64,000 nucleotides of DNA from Amycolatopsis keratiniphila subsp. keratiniphila (GTDB lineage Bacteria; Actinomycetota; Actinomycetes; Mycobacteriales; Pseudonocardiaceae). The translations under genes and the position numbers were made by a program. The notes under the pieces are model-generated. The model made no database searches. It was not told the DNA's origin and saw only the letters and a program-made list of their open reading frames with translations. This document shows, one piece after another, positions 8,739 to 15,885 of the stretch. Position 1 is the stretch's first letter; each line of letters starts with the position of its first letter. The stretch covers positions 280,006-344,005 of the forward strand of contig NZ_LQMT02000042.1 of the NCBI RefSeq assembly GCF_001620365.2. Direction: 5' to 3'.

Positions 8739-9104
8739 TCCCCCAGTGTGCCTTTGACCACTGACCCGGCCGAACATCCCTTTGTCTTCCAGGCCGCCTT
8801 CAACACCGGATCCGCCGAAATCCTCGACACGGTCTACGAACCGGACGCCGTGTTCGTCCGCCGGGACGGCGTGCGGGTGACCGGCGCGGACCGCCGGGCC
8901 GCGAACGGCGGGATCATGGCGCTCGGGCAGCCGATCGAGGTGACGCCGCGCCAGGTGCACGTCGCCGGTGACCTGGCGCTGCTGATCGTCGACTGGAGCA
9001 TCGAAGGACACCTCGCCGCGACGGCGACCGACGTCGCGAGGCGTGGCGAAGACGGGTTCTGGCGCTACGTGATCGACAACCCCTTCGGCATCGCCACGCC
9101 TTGA
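8730..9104 (+). CDS. NTF2-like / SnoaL-fold small protein
   Basis: About 124 residues. AEHPFVFQAAFNTGSAEILD, then YEPDAVFVRRDG and VAGDLALLIVDWSIEG are typical of the DUF4440/SnoaL-like cone fold, which binds small hydrophobic ligands or acts as an isomerase or dehydratase. ATG 8730 is given; GTG 8748 is an alternative that removes MTHSPS and leaves MPLTTDPAEHPF, which fits the family N-terminus as well. With either start it sits head-to-head on the HxlR regulator. The downstream oxidoreductase follows after a repeat-rich 73-bp gap, so they probably form one regulon. Confidence 0.75.
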   Translation: MTHSPSVPLTTDPAEHPFVFQAAFNTGSAEILDTVYEPDAVFVRRDGVRVTGADRRAANGGIMALGQPIEVTPRQVHVAGDLALLIVDWSIEGHLAATATDVARRGEDGFWRYVIDNPFGIATP

Positions 9105-9160
9105 GTACTCGACATACCGCGAGTATGTTACTTCGAGTAGGGATACTCCTCAGTAGGTAA
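9103..9160. promoter_or_regulatory. Cluster of GAGTA half-sites (probable operator)
   Basis: Upstream of the oxidoreductase start are GAGTACTC (9103-9110), CATAC-N5-GTATG (9113-9127), GAGTA-N4-TACTC (9135-9148) and CAGTAGGTA (9151-9159). Several interleaved dyads with one GAGTA-like half-site are the layout expected for a winged-helix repressor such as the HxlR protein encoded 370 bp upstream. Assignment to that regulator is inference. Confidence 0.55.
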
Positions 9161-9177
9161 CGGCGGGAGAGAGCGCG

Positions 9178-10407
9178 ATGAGCGAGCCCAAGGAACTGCT
9201 GGCCGAACCGCTGAAACTGCGATGCGGCGCGACCCTGTCGAACCGGCTGGCCAAGGCCGCGCTCAGCGAGCAGCTCGGCGACCGCCGCAACCGGCCGACC
9301 GCCGAACTGGCCGAGCTGTACCGGACATGGTCCCGCGGCGGCGCCGGGACGCTGATCACCGGCAACGTCATGGTCGATCCCACCGCGCTCGGTGAACCGC
9401 GCAACGTCGCGGTGCCCCGTGAACCGGACGCGACCGAGTTCAAGCCGTGGGCGCGGTCGGCCGACGGGACCGAGGCGCGGTTGTGGGTCCAGCTCAACCA
9501 TCCGGGCAGGCAGAGCCCGCGCTTCCTCTCCCGTCAGCCGGTCGCGCCGTCGGCCGTACCGTTCGCCGACCGCGGCATCCGCTCGGTCTTCGCGACGCCG
9601 CGCGCGCTCACCGTCGGCGAGATCGAAGCGATCATCGATCGGTTCGGGGTGGCCGCGCGGACCGTCGTCGACGCCGGGTTCGCCGGTGTCCAGATCCACG
9701 GCGCGCACGGCTACCTCGTGTCACAGTTCCTTTCGCCGCTGACCAACCAGCGCACCGACGGCTGGGGCGGCGACGCGCTCCGGCGCCGCCGCTTCCTGCT
9801 CGAAGTCGTCGCGCGCGTGCGCGCCGAGGTCGGCGACGCCGTACCGATCGCGGTCAAGCTCAACAGCGCGGACTTCCAGCGCGGCGGTTTCAGCGAGGAG
9901 GACTCGCTCGAAGTCGTCCGCGAGCTGGGCGAGGCGGGCATCGACCTGCTGGAAGTCTCCGGTGGGACCTACGAGAAGGCCGCCATGATGGGCTCGGCCA
10001 AGGCGAGCACCCTCAGCCGCGAGGCCTACTTCCTCGACTACGCCGCGAAGGCGCGGCAGGTCACCGACGTCGCGCTGATGGTCACCGGCGGTTTCACCAG
10101 CCCGGCGGGCATGGCGGAGGCGCTGCGTTCCGGGGCGCTGGACGTCATCGGCCTCGGCAGGCCGCTGATCGTCGATCCGGCGCTGCCCGGGCGGCTGCTG
10201 GGTGGCGAGGAGGTCCGTGCCCAGCGCACGGCGCCGAAGACCGGCATCCGGCTGGCCGACAGCCTGCTCGAGATCCAGTGGCACACCCAGCAGATGCACC
10301 GGGTGGCCGCCGGGAAACCGGTGGACCGGCGGCTCGGGGCGGTGCGGACGCTAGTACGTGCCGGCGTCGCGGATCCGCTCAACGCTTTCCGCCGGGTCCG
10401 GGGCTAA
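9178..10407 (+). CDS. Old yellow enzyme-type NADH:flavin oxidoreductase
   Basis: A 409-residue FMN-dependent TIM-barrel enzyme. Substrate and flavin motifs are visible: LWVQLNHPGRQSPRF, VQIHGAHGYLVSQFLSPLTN (the HGAHGYL-FLSP family signature), TDGWGGD, and the C-terminal phosphate-binding MVTGGF and VIGLGRPLIVDP. It should reduce activated C=C bonds of electrophilic compounds with NAD(P)H. GGGAGAG lies 7 nt before ATG 9178. The HxlR gene upstream and a half-site cluster suggest induction by electrophiles or quinones, as for other OYE genes under HxlR control. Its 3' end overlaps the convergent Pr6Pr gene by 57 bp. Confidence 0.92.
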   Translation: MSEPKELLAEPLKLRCGATLSNRLAKAALSEQLGDRRNRPTAELAELYRTWSRGGAGTLITGNVMVDPTALGEPRNVAVPREPDATEFKPWARSADGTEARLWVQLNHPGRQSPRFLSRQPVAPSAVPFADRGIRSVFATPRALTVGEIEAIIDRFGVAARTVVDAGFAGVQIHGAHGYLVSQFLSPLTNQRTDGWGGDALRRRRFLLEVVARVRAEVGDAVPIAVKLNSADFQRGGFSEEDSLEVVRELGEAGIDLLEVSGGTYEKAAMMGSAKASTLSREAYFLDYAAKARQVTDVALMVTGGFTSPAGMAEALRSGALDVIGLGRPLIVDPALPGRLLGGEEVRAQRTAPKTGIRLADSLLEIQWHTQQMHRVAAGKPVDRRLGAVRTLVRAGVADPLNAFRRVRG

Positions 10408-11052
10408 GTAGTCGTCGGGTTCATCCCGGCGGCTGAAGGTGCGGTCGAAACCGACCGCGGCCGCCGCGAGACCGATGAACAGCACACCGATCAGCACGCA
10501 GTTGAACGCGACACCGCCGTAGCCGTTGATGCCCGGGTCGACGAACGGGTACGGGTAGAACCCGATGATCGCGCCGCGCACCAGCGTGACGGCGAGCCAG
10601 GCCAGCGGGTACAGCAGCGACCACCACAGGACCCGCCACGACAGCTGGCCACGCGGGCCGAACAGCAGCCAGCCCGCGACGCACATCAAGGGCGACACCT
10701 TGTGCAGCATCGTGTCGGCGAACACCGCCCAGCCGTGCAGTTCGTAGAGATCGGCGAGCGCGACCTGGAAGACGACACCGGTCACGGTGATGCCGACGAG
10801 CCCGGTGAGCCGCAGTACGCCGAACAACGTCGACCGGCCCGCGACACCGAGCGCGAGCAGCAGGCTGCCGATGCCGACCAGGATGTTCGAGTCGATGGTG
10901 AAGAACGCGAGCAGGTTGGCCACCCGGCCGGCCGGGGTGTGGAAGGTGCCGCCGGTGGTGCCCGCGGAGACCGGGATCTGCGCGGCGAGACCGGCGATCA
11001 CCACCAGCGCCGTCAGGCCGAACCAGGCACGCGCGATCTTGGAAGCCTGCAT
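10351..11052 (-). CDS. Pr6Pr family integral membrane protein
   Basis: 233 residues with six hydrophobic segments, starting MQASKIARAWFGLTALVVIA and including FTIDSNILVGIGSLLLALG, then DTMLHKVSPLMCVAGWLLFG and YPYPFVDPGINGYGGV. The FTxxSN and HxxxP...GWxxFGP...YPYPF pattern is typical of the Pr6Pr family of putative six-helix integral membrane proteins; function is unknown. The ATG at 11052 is used. Overlapping tails with the oxidoreductase leave no room for a terminator. The charged C-terminus after about residue 200 is cytoplasmic or disordered. Confidence 0.82.
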   Translation of the reverse strand: MQASKIARAWFGLTALVVIAGLAAQIPVSAGTTGGTFHTPAGRVANLLAFFTIDSNILVGIGSLLLALGVAGRSTLFGVLRLTGLVGITVTGVVFQVALADLYELHGWAVFADTMLHKVSPLMCVAGWLLFGPRGQLSWRVLWWSLLYPLAWLAVTLVRGAIIGFYPYPFVDPGINGYGGVAFNCVLIGVLFIGLAAAAVGFDRTFSRRDEPDDYLAPDPAESVERIRDAGTY

Positions 11053-11169
11053 TCGCCCACTTTATGGGTGATCGGGTGGCGACGTCCCGTCACCACCGCA
11101 CGCCGCCACTCGATCGGGGGCGGGACGCCGCCGGGTCTTCCCGCCCACCGGGTCATATCGTGGGAACCG

Positions 11170-11979
11170 ATGGACGTCGAGCGGAGGCCCGGACGCCGCG
11201 GCCGGGTCGCGCGGGGTCCGGCGGAGGACAGCGGACCCGTCGCGGAGTTCGCGCGACGGCTGTGGGAACTGAAACGGGCCGCCGGTGACCCTTCCTACGA
11301 CCGGATGCGTGACGAGTACGGCGCGCTCGCGTCGAAATCGGCGCTTTCGGCCGCGGCTCGCGGAGAGCGGCTGCCCAGCTGGGAAACGTCCTGGGAGTTC
11401 GTTCGCGTGCTGGCCGTCGGGGTGCTCGGCGGCGACGAGGACGAGGTCCGCCACGAATGGCGCGGCGAATGGGAACGCGCGCGGGACGGGCTGACCGCCG
11501 GACCCGAAGCTGTTGCCGTGAAGTCGCGCCGGACGGCGTTCGTCCTCGCCGGTGCCGTGGCGCTCGTGCTCGTCGCGGCGCTGGTGTTCGTCTTCGCCGT
11601 CCCGTTCGGTTCCGAGCCCGCCGCGCCGGCCGGTGACGCGTCGGAATTCGTCGCCGACGTGACCGTGCCCGACGGCAGCGAGGTCGCGGCCGGGTCGGTC
11701 TTCGTGAAGACCTGGGAGTTCCGCAACGCGGGAACGGTCGGATGGGTGGGCCGCTATCTGGTCCGCGCCGGGTCGTTCGGGAATCCGGGTGAATGCGCCA
11801 CGCCCGAACGCGTCCCCGTCCCGCAGACCGCGCCCGGCGAGCGGGTGCGCGTCTCCGTCGAGGTGCGGGCGCCCGACCGTCCCGGGCATTGCCAGGTGTA
11901 CTGGAAGATGGCCGACGAACAGGGGCACATCCTGCTGCCGAACGCCCGCGCCGTGTTCTTCTCGGTCCGCGTCATTTGA
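11170..11979 (+). CDS. HTH-like N-terminus, TM segment and NBR1-type Ig domain protein
   Basis: 269 residues in three parts. Residues about 17-105 resemble the XRE-like helical region common in actinobacterial proteins (EFARRLWELKRAAGDPSYDR, SALSAAARGERLPSWETSWE). A single TM helix follows at about 120-140 (TAFVLAGAVALVLVAALVFV). The outer part, from about 160, is an NBR1 central-type Ig domain: GSVFVKTWEFRNAGTVGW, then VYWKMADEQGHILLPNARAV with the WxVxN and YW-M hallmarks. It is probably a membrane-anchored sensor or scaffold with an extracytoplasmic Ig domain. The ATG at 11170 fits the domain start; open frame upstream has no coding features. Confidence 0.78.
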   Translation: MDVERRPGRRGRVARGPAEDSGPVAEFARRLWELKRAAGDPSYDRMRDEYGALASKSALSAAARGERLPSWETSWEFVRVLAVGVLGGDEDEVRHEWRGEWERARDGLTAGPEAVAVKSRRTAFVLAGAVALVLVAALVFVFAVPFGSEPAAPAGDASEFVADVTVPDGSEVAAGSVFVKTWEFRNAGTVGWVGRYLVRAGSFGNPGECATPERVPVPQTAPGERVRVSVEVRAPDRPGHCQVYWKMADEQGHILLPNARAVFFSVRVI

Positions 11980-12159
11980 CCTTCCGGGCCGATGGTCAAA
12001 GCGCTGACCTGCGAGGACATTGTTTCTTCGGCCATGGCCATTTCGCGGCCGTGAATCGCTTCCGCGGCCGCTTCCGGCGCCCATAACGTCATCGGCGTCC
12101 GGGAATTCCGGATGGGGATTTTCCGAAACACTCTCATATTATTTGCGGAAAGGGAATCC

Positions 12160-12501
12160 ATGCGTCCGTACGTCAAGGTCGCCGCACTGGCCGGGGCCGC
12201 GCTCACCGTGGCGCTCCTGCCGGTCACCGCCGCACAGGCGGCTCCGGCGCCCGCTTCGGGCAGTGATCCGATCATCACCTGCGAATCCGGCTATCACGGC
12301 TGGATGCGCCGGGCCGGGAAGGACGCGATCTGCCTCAAGCCGGGCACGCGCACTTGGGACGTCAAGGTGTTCGAATGCGCCGGGGATCTGACGGTGCATT
12401 TCAAGAACGGCCAGAAGGCTTATTGCGGGGGAAACATGAAGATCGGCCTCGACTTGGCCGTCCAGTCCAATGTCGTCAAGACCGTTGTGGGGAACCGATG
12501 A
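12160..12501 (+). CDS. Small secreted protein, unknown function
   Basis: 113 residues starting MRPYVKVAALAGAALTVALL, a clear signal peptide with cleavage near AQAA. The mature part has four Cys (ITCESGYHGW, AICLKPGT, VFECAGD, AYCGGN), so two disulfides are likely. The ATG at 12160 has AAAGGGA 6 nt upstream; an upstream ATG at 12112 would bury the signal peptide. The stop overlaps the next gene's ATG (ATGA), so both small secreted proteins are coupled. I do not recognise the family. Confidence 0.75.
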   Translation: MRPYVKVAALAGAALTVALLPVTAAQAAPAPASGSDPIITCESGYHGWMRRAGKDAICLKPGTRTWDVKVFECAGDLTVHFKNGQKAYCGGNMKIGLDLAVQSNVVKTVVGNR

Positions 12502-12875
12502 AGAAGAAGCTGTTCGCCGTCGTCCCGGTCGCGCTGGCCGGCACCCTGCTGATGGCACCGTCCGCTTCGGCGGCGTCGAAGGTCTGTGAGGGCGGGCCGT
12601 TGATGGGCGGGAAGACGAAGGTCGTCGAGGTGAGTGCCGGGCAGAGCATCGACATCACCGTGCACAACCACGACTACCGGGGAATGCTCGTCCAGATCAT
12701 CGACGACGTCTTCGACAAGGGGCTCTGGAGCGGGGCCATCGCGCCGGGCAAGGAGCGCACCGTCAAGCACGGCGTGCTCGGGGAGCCGCCGGTGTATCAC
12801 AAGATCCGCTTCGAGGTGACCTCCAACCTCTCGAACAACTACACCTACAAGATCTCTTCGGACCGCTGCTACTGA
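12498..12875 (+). CDS. Small secreted protein, partner of the preceding gene
   Basis: 125 residues starting MKKKLFAVVPVALAGTLLMA with cleavage near ASAA. The mature part contains one Cys near each end (KVCEGG and DRCY at the C-terminus), likely joined as a disulfide, and a beta-rich middle (VVEVSAGQSIDITVHNHDY, VYHKIRFEVTSNLSNNYTYK). It starts inside the stop of the previous gene. The pair may be secreted together and act on or at the cell surface; this is inference. The family is not recognised. Confidence 0.75.
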   Translation: MKKKLFAVVPVALAGTLLMAPSASAASKVCEGGPLMGGKTKVVEVSAGQSIDITVHNHDYRGMLVQIIDDVFDKGLWSGAIAPGKERTVKHGVLGEPPVYHKIRFEVTSNLSNNYTYKISSDRCY

Positions 12876-12883
12876 CGCGTTCA

Positions 12884-12931
12884 GTCCTCTGGATGCGGTC
12901 CTTGCACGCGCAAGGACCGCATTCAGAGGAC
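12884..12931. terminator. 21-bp palindrome between convergent genes (word family C)
   Basis: Arms 12884-12904 and 12911-12931 pair over 21 positions with a single G/T mismatch, around the loop CACGCG. The arm word GTCCTCT-GATGCGGTCC recurs at 46551 and 47743. It lies between the small secreted gene and the convergent DNA ligase gene and probably terminates both. Confidence 0.82.
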
Positions 12932-12946
12932 GAAATGCGGGAGGGG

Positions 12947-14458
12947 TCAGGGCTTGAGGAGGCCGCGCACGGTGTCGATGGTGTCCGCGTCCGCGGCCTC
13001 CTTGTCCGGCCGGTAGCGCACGACCCGCGCGAAGCGCAGCGCCAGCCCGCCCGGATATCGCGTGCTCACCTGGGCCCCGTCGAGTTCGATTTCGACGACG
13101 AGCTCCGGCCGCACGTGGACCGCCCAGTCCGTACGGTGGGTCTCGATCTCCTGGAACGTCTTCGTCTGCCAGGCCAGCAGCTCGTCGGTCATGCCCTTGA
13201 ACGTCTTGCCGACCATGATCGGCGGGCCGCCGTCGGGGTCGCGGGCGCCGAGATGCAGATTCGACAGCGTGCCGGTGCGCCTGCCGTGCCCCCATTCCGC
13301 GGCGAGCACGATCAGATCGATCGTGTGCACCGGTTTCACCTTGAGCCACGCGCGGCCACGGCGTCCGGCCGCGTACGGCGAAGCGAGGTCCTTGACCATC
13401 ACGCCTTCGTGCCCGGCGGCCATCGCCGCTTCCAGCACCCCCTCGGCCGAGGCGGGCCTGAGCTCACCCGGGATGACGTGCTCGCCTGCGACCCGGTGCA
13501 GGGCCGCGTTCCGTTCGGAGAGCGGCGCGTCCAGCAGGTCGACGCCGTCGAGGTGCAGGCAGTCGAAGAAGTACGGCCGCAGCAACAGCGCCTTGACCTG
13601 CTCCTCGCGGCTGCTGCCGAACCGGCTCATCGTCTCCTGGAACGGCCGCGGCCTGCCGTCGTCGGTCAGGGCCAGGGTCTCGCCGTCGAGCACCACCGAC
13701 GTGCACGGCAGGGAACGCACCAGATCCACCAGCTCGCCGACGCTGCCGGTGATCTCCCGCAGGGTCCGCGTGTAGATGTGCACCTCGTCGCCTTCGCGGT
13801 GGACCTGGATCCGCGCGCCGTCCATCTTGTACTCGACCAGCATCTCGGCGTGTTCGGCGATCGCCTCGGCGAGCGACTCCGCCGGGGAGGCCAGCATCGG
13901 CCGGATCGGCGTGCCCAGCGCCAGTTTGAACTCCGCCAGCCGCTCGCGGCCGCCCGTCATCGCGGCCAGGCCCGTCACCGGGAGCTGCCCGGACAGCATG
14001 AACGCCCGCCGCACGTCCTCGGCCGGGATCTCGGACGCCGCCGCGATGGCGTCCACCATGATCCCTTCGAGCGCGCCCTGCCGGAGCTCGCCGGTGAGCA
14101 GCCGGAACAGGAACTCCTGCTCCTCCTTCGTCATCTTGGTGAGCAAGGCCCGCAACGTCTCCGCGCGCAGTTTCACCGACCCCGAACCCGACGCCGCCCC
14201 CACCGTGTCGAAGGCCGTGTCGACCTCGGCGACGGTCAACGACGGCTCGGCCGCCGGGGCCGCGTCCAGCGCGGCCAGCGTCCGCCAGCCGGTGCCGATG
14301 CGGCCCTGCGTCGGCTGCCCGGTGAGGAACGCGATGACCGCGGGCAGCTCCAGCTCGCCCGCGGCACGCAGCACCGCGGCCAGGGTGGCGATCTTCGCCT
14401 TCCTGGACCTCGTGGCGGCCAGCTCGGCCGACGCGGTCACCACCGCGGAGAGCAACAT
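12947..14458 (-). CDS. ligB: ATP-dependent DNA ligase (LigB type)
   Basis: 503 residues. An N-terminal helical DNA-binding domain (residues 1-190) is followed by the adenylation domain with motif I EYKMDGARIQVHREGDEV (lysine nucleophile in KMDGAR), motif III-like YFFDCLHLDG, motif IV EGVMVKD, motif V AWLKVKP, and a C-terminal OB domain with motif VI region near LRFARVVRYRPDK. It seals DNA nicks with ATP. The size and layout match M. tuberculosis LigB (Rv3062), an accessory ligase beside the essential NAD-dependent LigA. Start is ATG 14458. Confidence 0.93.
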   Translation of the reverse strand: MLLSAVVTASAELAATRSRKAKIATLAAVLRAAGELELPAVIAFLTGQPTQGRIGTGWRTLAALDAAPAAEPSLTVAEVDTAFDTVGAASGSGSVKLRAETLRALLTKMTKEEQEFLFRLLTGELRQGALEGIMVDAIAAASEIPAEDVRRAFMLSGQLPVTGLAAMTGGRERLAEFKLALGTPIRPMLASPAESLAEAIAEHAEMLVEYKMDGARIQVHREGDEVHIYTRTLREITGSVGELVDLVRSLPCTSVVLDGETLALTDDGRPRPFQETMSRFGSSREEQVKALLLRPYFFDCLHLDGVDLLDAPLSERNAALHRVAGEHVIPGELRPASAEGVLEAAMAAGHEGVMVKDLASPYAAGRRGRAWLKVKPVHTIDLIVLAAEWGHGRRTGTLSNLHLGARDPDGGPPIMVGKTFKGMTDELLAWQTKTFQEIETHRTDWAVHVRPELVVEIELDGAQVSTRYPGGLALRFARVVRYRPDKEAADADTIDTVRGLLKP

Positions 14459-14495
14459 GGATCCATGATGGACCCGGGCACCGACAGTTTCGCGT

Positions 14496-15338
14496 TCAAA
14501 CGTGCGCGGGATCGGCGACCCAGCTGGCGAGCAGGCGGAGCGCGCGTTCGCTGTCGGAGCCGGGCTCGGCCGTGTAGATCACCAGAGCCTGGTCGGGATC
14601 GTCGGGCAGCCGCAGCGACTCGTAGCGCAGCCGGAGCTCACCCACGATCGGGTTGATCATCACCTTCCACGCGTGCGCCTTCTCGCGCACGGTCTGCTTC
14701 GCCCACAGCTTCCGGAAGACTTCGCTGCCGAGGGAGAGCTCGCCGACGAGCTGGGCGAGGTACGGGTCGTCCGGATACCTCCCGCTTTCCGAGCGCAGGT
14801 TCGCGACGATCTCCTTCGCCACGGTTTCCCATTCGGGATGCAGCTCGCGGGCGTGGTCGTCGAGGAAGAACATCTTCGGGATGTTGCGTTCCCCCGCCGG
14901 CCGCGAGGCCAGATCGAAGGAGAGCGAGCCACCGAGGGAATTCCAGGTGAGCACGTCTCCGTAACGGCCGAGGACGAGCGCCGGGGAGTGGAGGGCGTCC
15001 AGCATCATCTGGAATTCCGGCCGGATCCGCTGGGGCTTCGGCCGTGCGACGCGTTTGCGTTTCGGGGAGGCCAGATTGCGCAGGTAGGCGGCCTCGTCGC
15101 GATGCAGCCGCAGCGCCCGGCTCAGCGAATCGAGGACCGAGTCGGACACGTTGCGCGCCCGGCCCTGTTCCAGCCGCGTGTAGTAGTCGACGCTGATCCC
15201 GGCCAGCTGCGCCAGCTCCTCGCGCCGCAGCCCGGCGACCCGCCGCTGGTTGAACCCCGTCGGCAGGCCGAGGTCCGCCGGATCCAGCGCGGCCCTGCGT
15301 GCTTTGAGGAATTCGCCAAGTCCGGCCGTCTCGGTCAT
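14496..15338 (-). CDS. XRE-family regulator with MmyB-like ligand domain
   Basis: 280 residues. The N-terminal helix-turn-helix (FNQRRVAGLRREELAQLAGI, then SVDYYTRLEQGRARNVSDSV) is followed by a PAS-like MmyB domain from about residue 105 (PEFQMMLDALHSPALVLGRY, then VLTWNSLGG). This architecture is very common in actinomycetes; the C-terminal domain binds fatty-acid-like ligands in the MmyB prototype. Targets are usually a divergent oxidoreductase gene, but here upstream lies a repeat-rich region with no gene, so the target is not evident. Start ATG 15338. Confidence 0.9.
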   Translation of the reverse strand: MTETAGLGEFLKARRAALDPADLGLPTGFNQRRVAGLRREELAQLAGISVDYYTRLEQGRARNVSDSVLDSLSRALRLHRDEAAYLRNLASPKRKRVARPKPQRIRPEFQMMLDALHSPALVLGRYGDVLTWNSLGGSLSFDLASRPAGERNIPKMFFLDDHARELHPEWETVAKEIVANLRSESGRYPDDPYLAQLVGELSLGSEVFRKLWAKQTVREKAHAWKVMINPIVGELRLRYESLRLPDDPDQALVIYTAEPGSDSERALRLLASWVADPAHV

Positions 15339-15421
15339 GTCGACAAGTATCCTGGATCTCCTGGGGCCGGTGCCTGGTCCTGACAGACCCAGGCTTGGGC
15401 CGGCCGCTCACCGCCCCTTCA

Positions 15422-15780
15422 TTGCGTCTAGCGCCAGTGTCCCGGCAAAGTCGCATAAGCGCTGGTCAAGTGGCGGCCAAGGGGGCTCGTCACGCTGATC
15501 CCCACATTGCTCGACCGTCCACAGGGGACACCGCCAAGGCGGTCATGCCCGGTTTGGGCGTTTTCCGGGGTGGCCGTGAGTGTTTTTGGTCGTTCTAACG
15601 ACAATCGCCACTCACGACCCCGCTCGGAAACCGTACAAATAAGAATCAAGCGGACATTTACTCGTCTGTCGGCGTCCTTTGTGGACGGAAACGGGTGAAC
15701 CTCCTGGCATCCGCCGTTCGCCGAGAGTGGTACCAGCCAGCACTTATGCGACTTTGCCGGGCCCCTGGCGCTAGACGCAA
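15422..15780. repeat. MITE-like element bounded by 44-bp inverted repeats
   Basis: The 44-nt segment 15422-15465 matches the reverse complement of 15737-15780 at 41 of 44 positions. The 271-bp interior has lower GC than its surroundings (for example GTACAAATAAGAATCAAGCG near 15635) and holds an imperfect GTGAGT-type hairpin at 15572-15619. No transposase fits inside; open frames here cross both repeats and lack coding character. I see no target-site duplication. It may be a non-autonomous element remnant or a structured RNA region. Confidence 0.6.
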
Positions 15781-15791
15781 GGGAGGGCCTT

Positions 15792-15874
15792 CCTCGGCTG
15801 AGCCGAGGGATGAGGCCTTCAGGGCCTATGGCCCTGCGCGACAACCTCGATTTGGCCCTTCGGTTCGGGCCAAA
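15792..15874 (+). promoter_or_regulatory. Three tandem hairpins in the leader of the EamA gene
   Basis: CCTCGGCT-G-AGCCGAGG (15792-15808), CAGGGCC-TAT-GGCCCTG (15820-15836) and TTTGGCCC-N8-GGGCCAAA (15851-15874) follow one another and end 11-20 nt before the transporter start codon. They may form an attenuating leader or sequester the ribosome site. They do not match a riboswitch class I know. Confidence 0.5.
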
Positions 15875-15885
15875 GAGCCGCCATC

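Noticed and set aside
10702..11169. Upstream extension of the NBR1-Ig gene through the Pr6Pr promoter region
   Set aside because: It is antisense to Pr6Pr and has no coding features; the HTH-like domain starts after ATG 11170.
12893..14656. Long plus-strand frame opposite the DNA ligase gene
   Set aside because: Antisense shadow of the ligase; low-complexity His/Arg/Gln composition and no motif.
15428..15844. 138-codon minus-strand frame across the inverted-repeat element
   Set aside because: It spans both repeats and the hairpin, has poor codon bias and no protein similarity that I can see.
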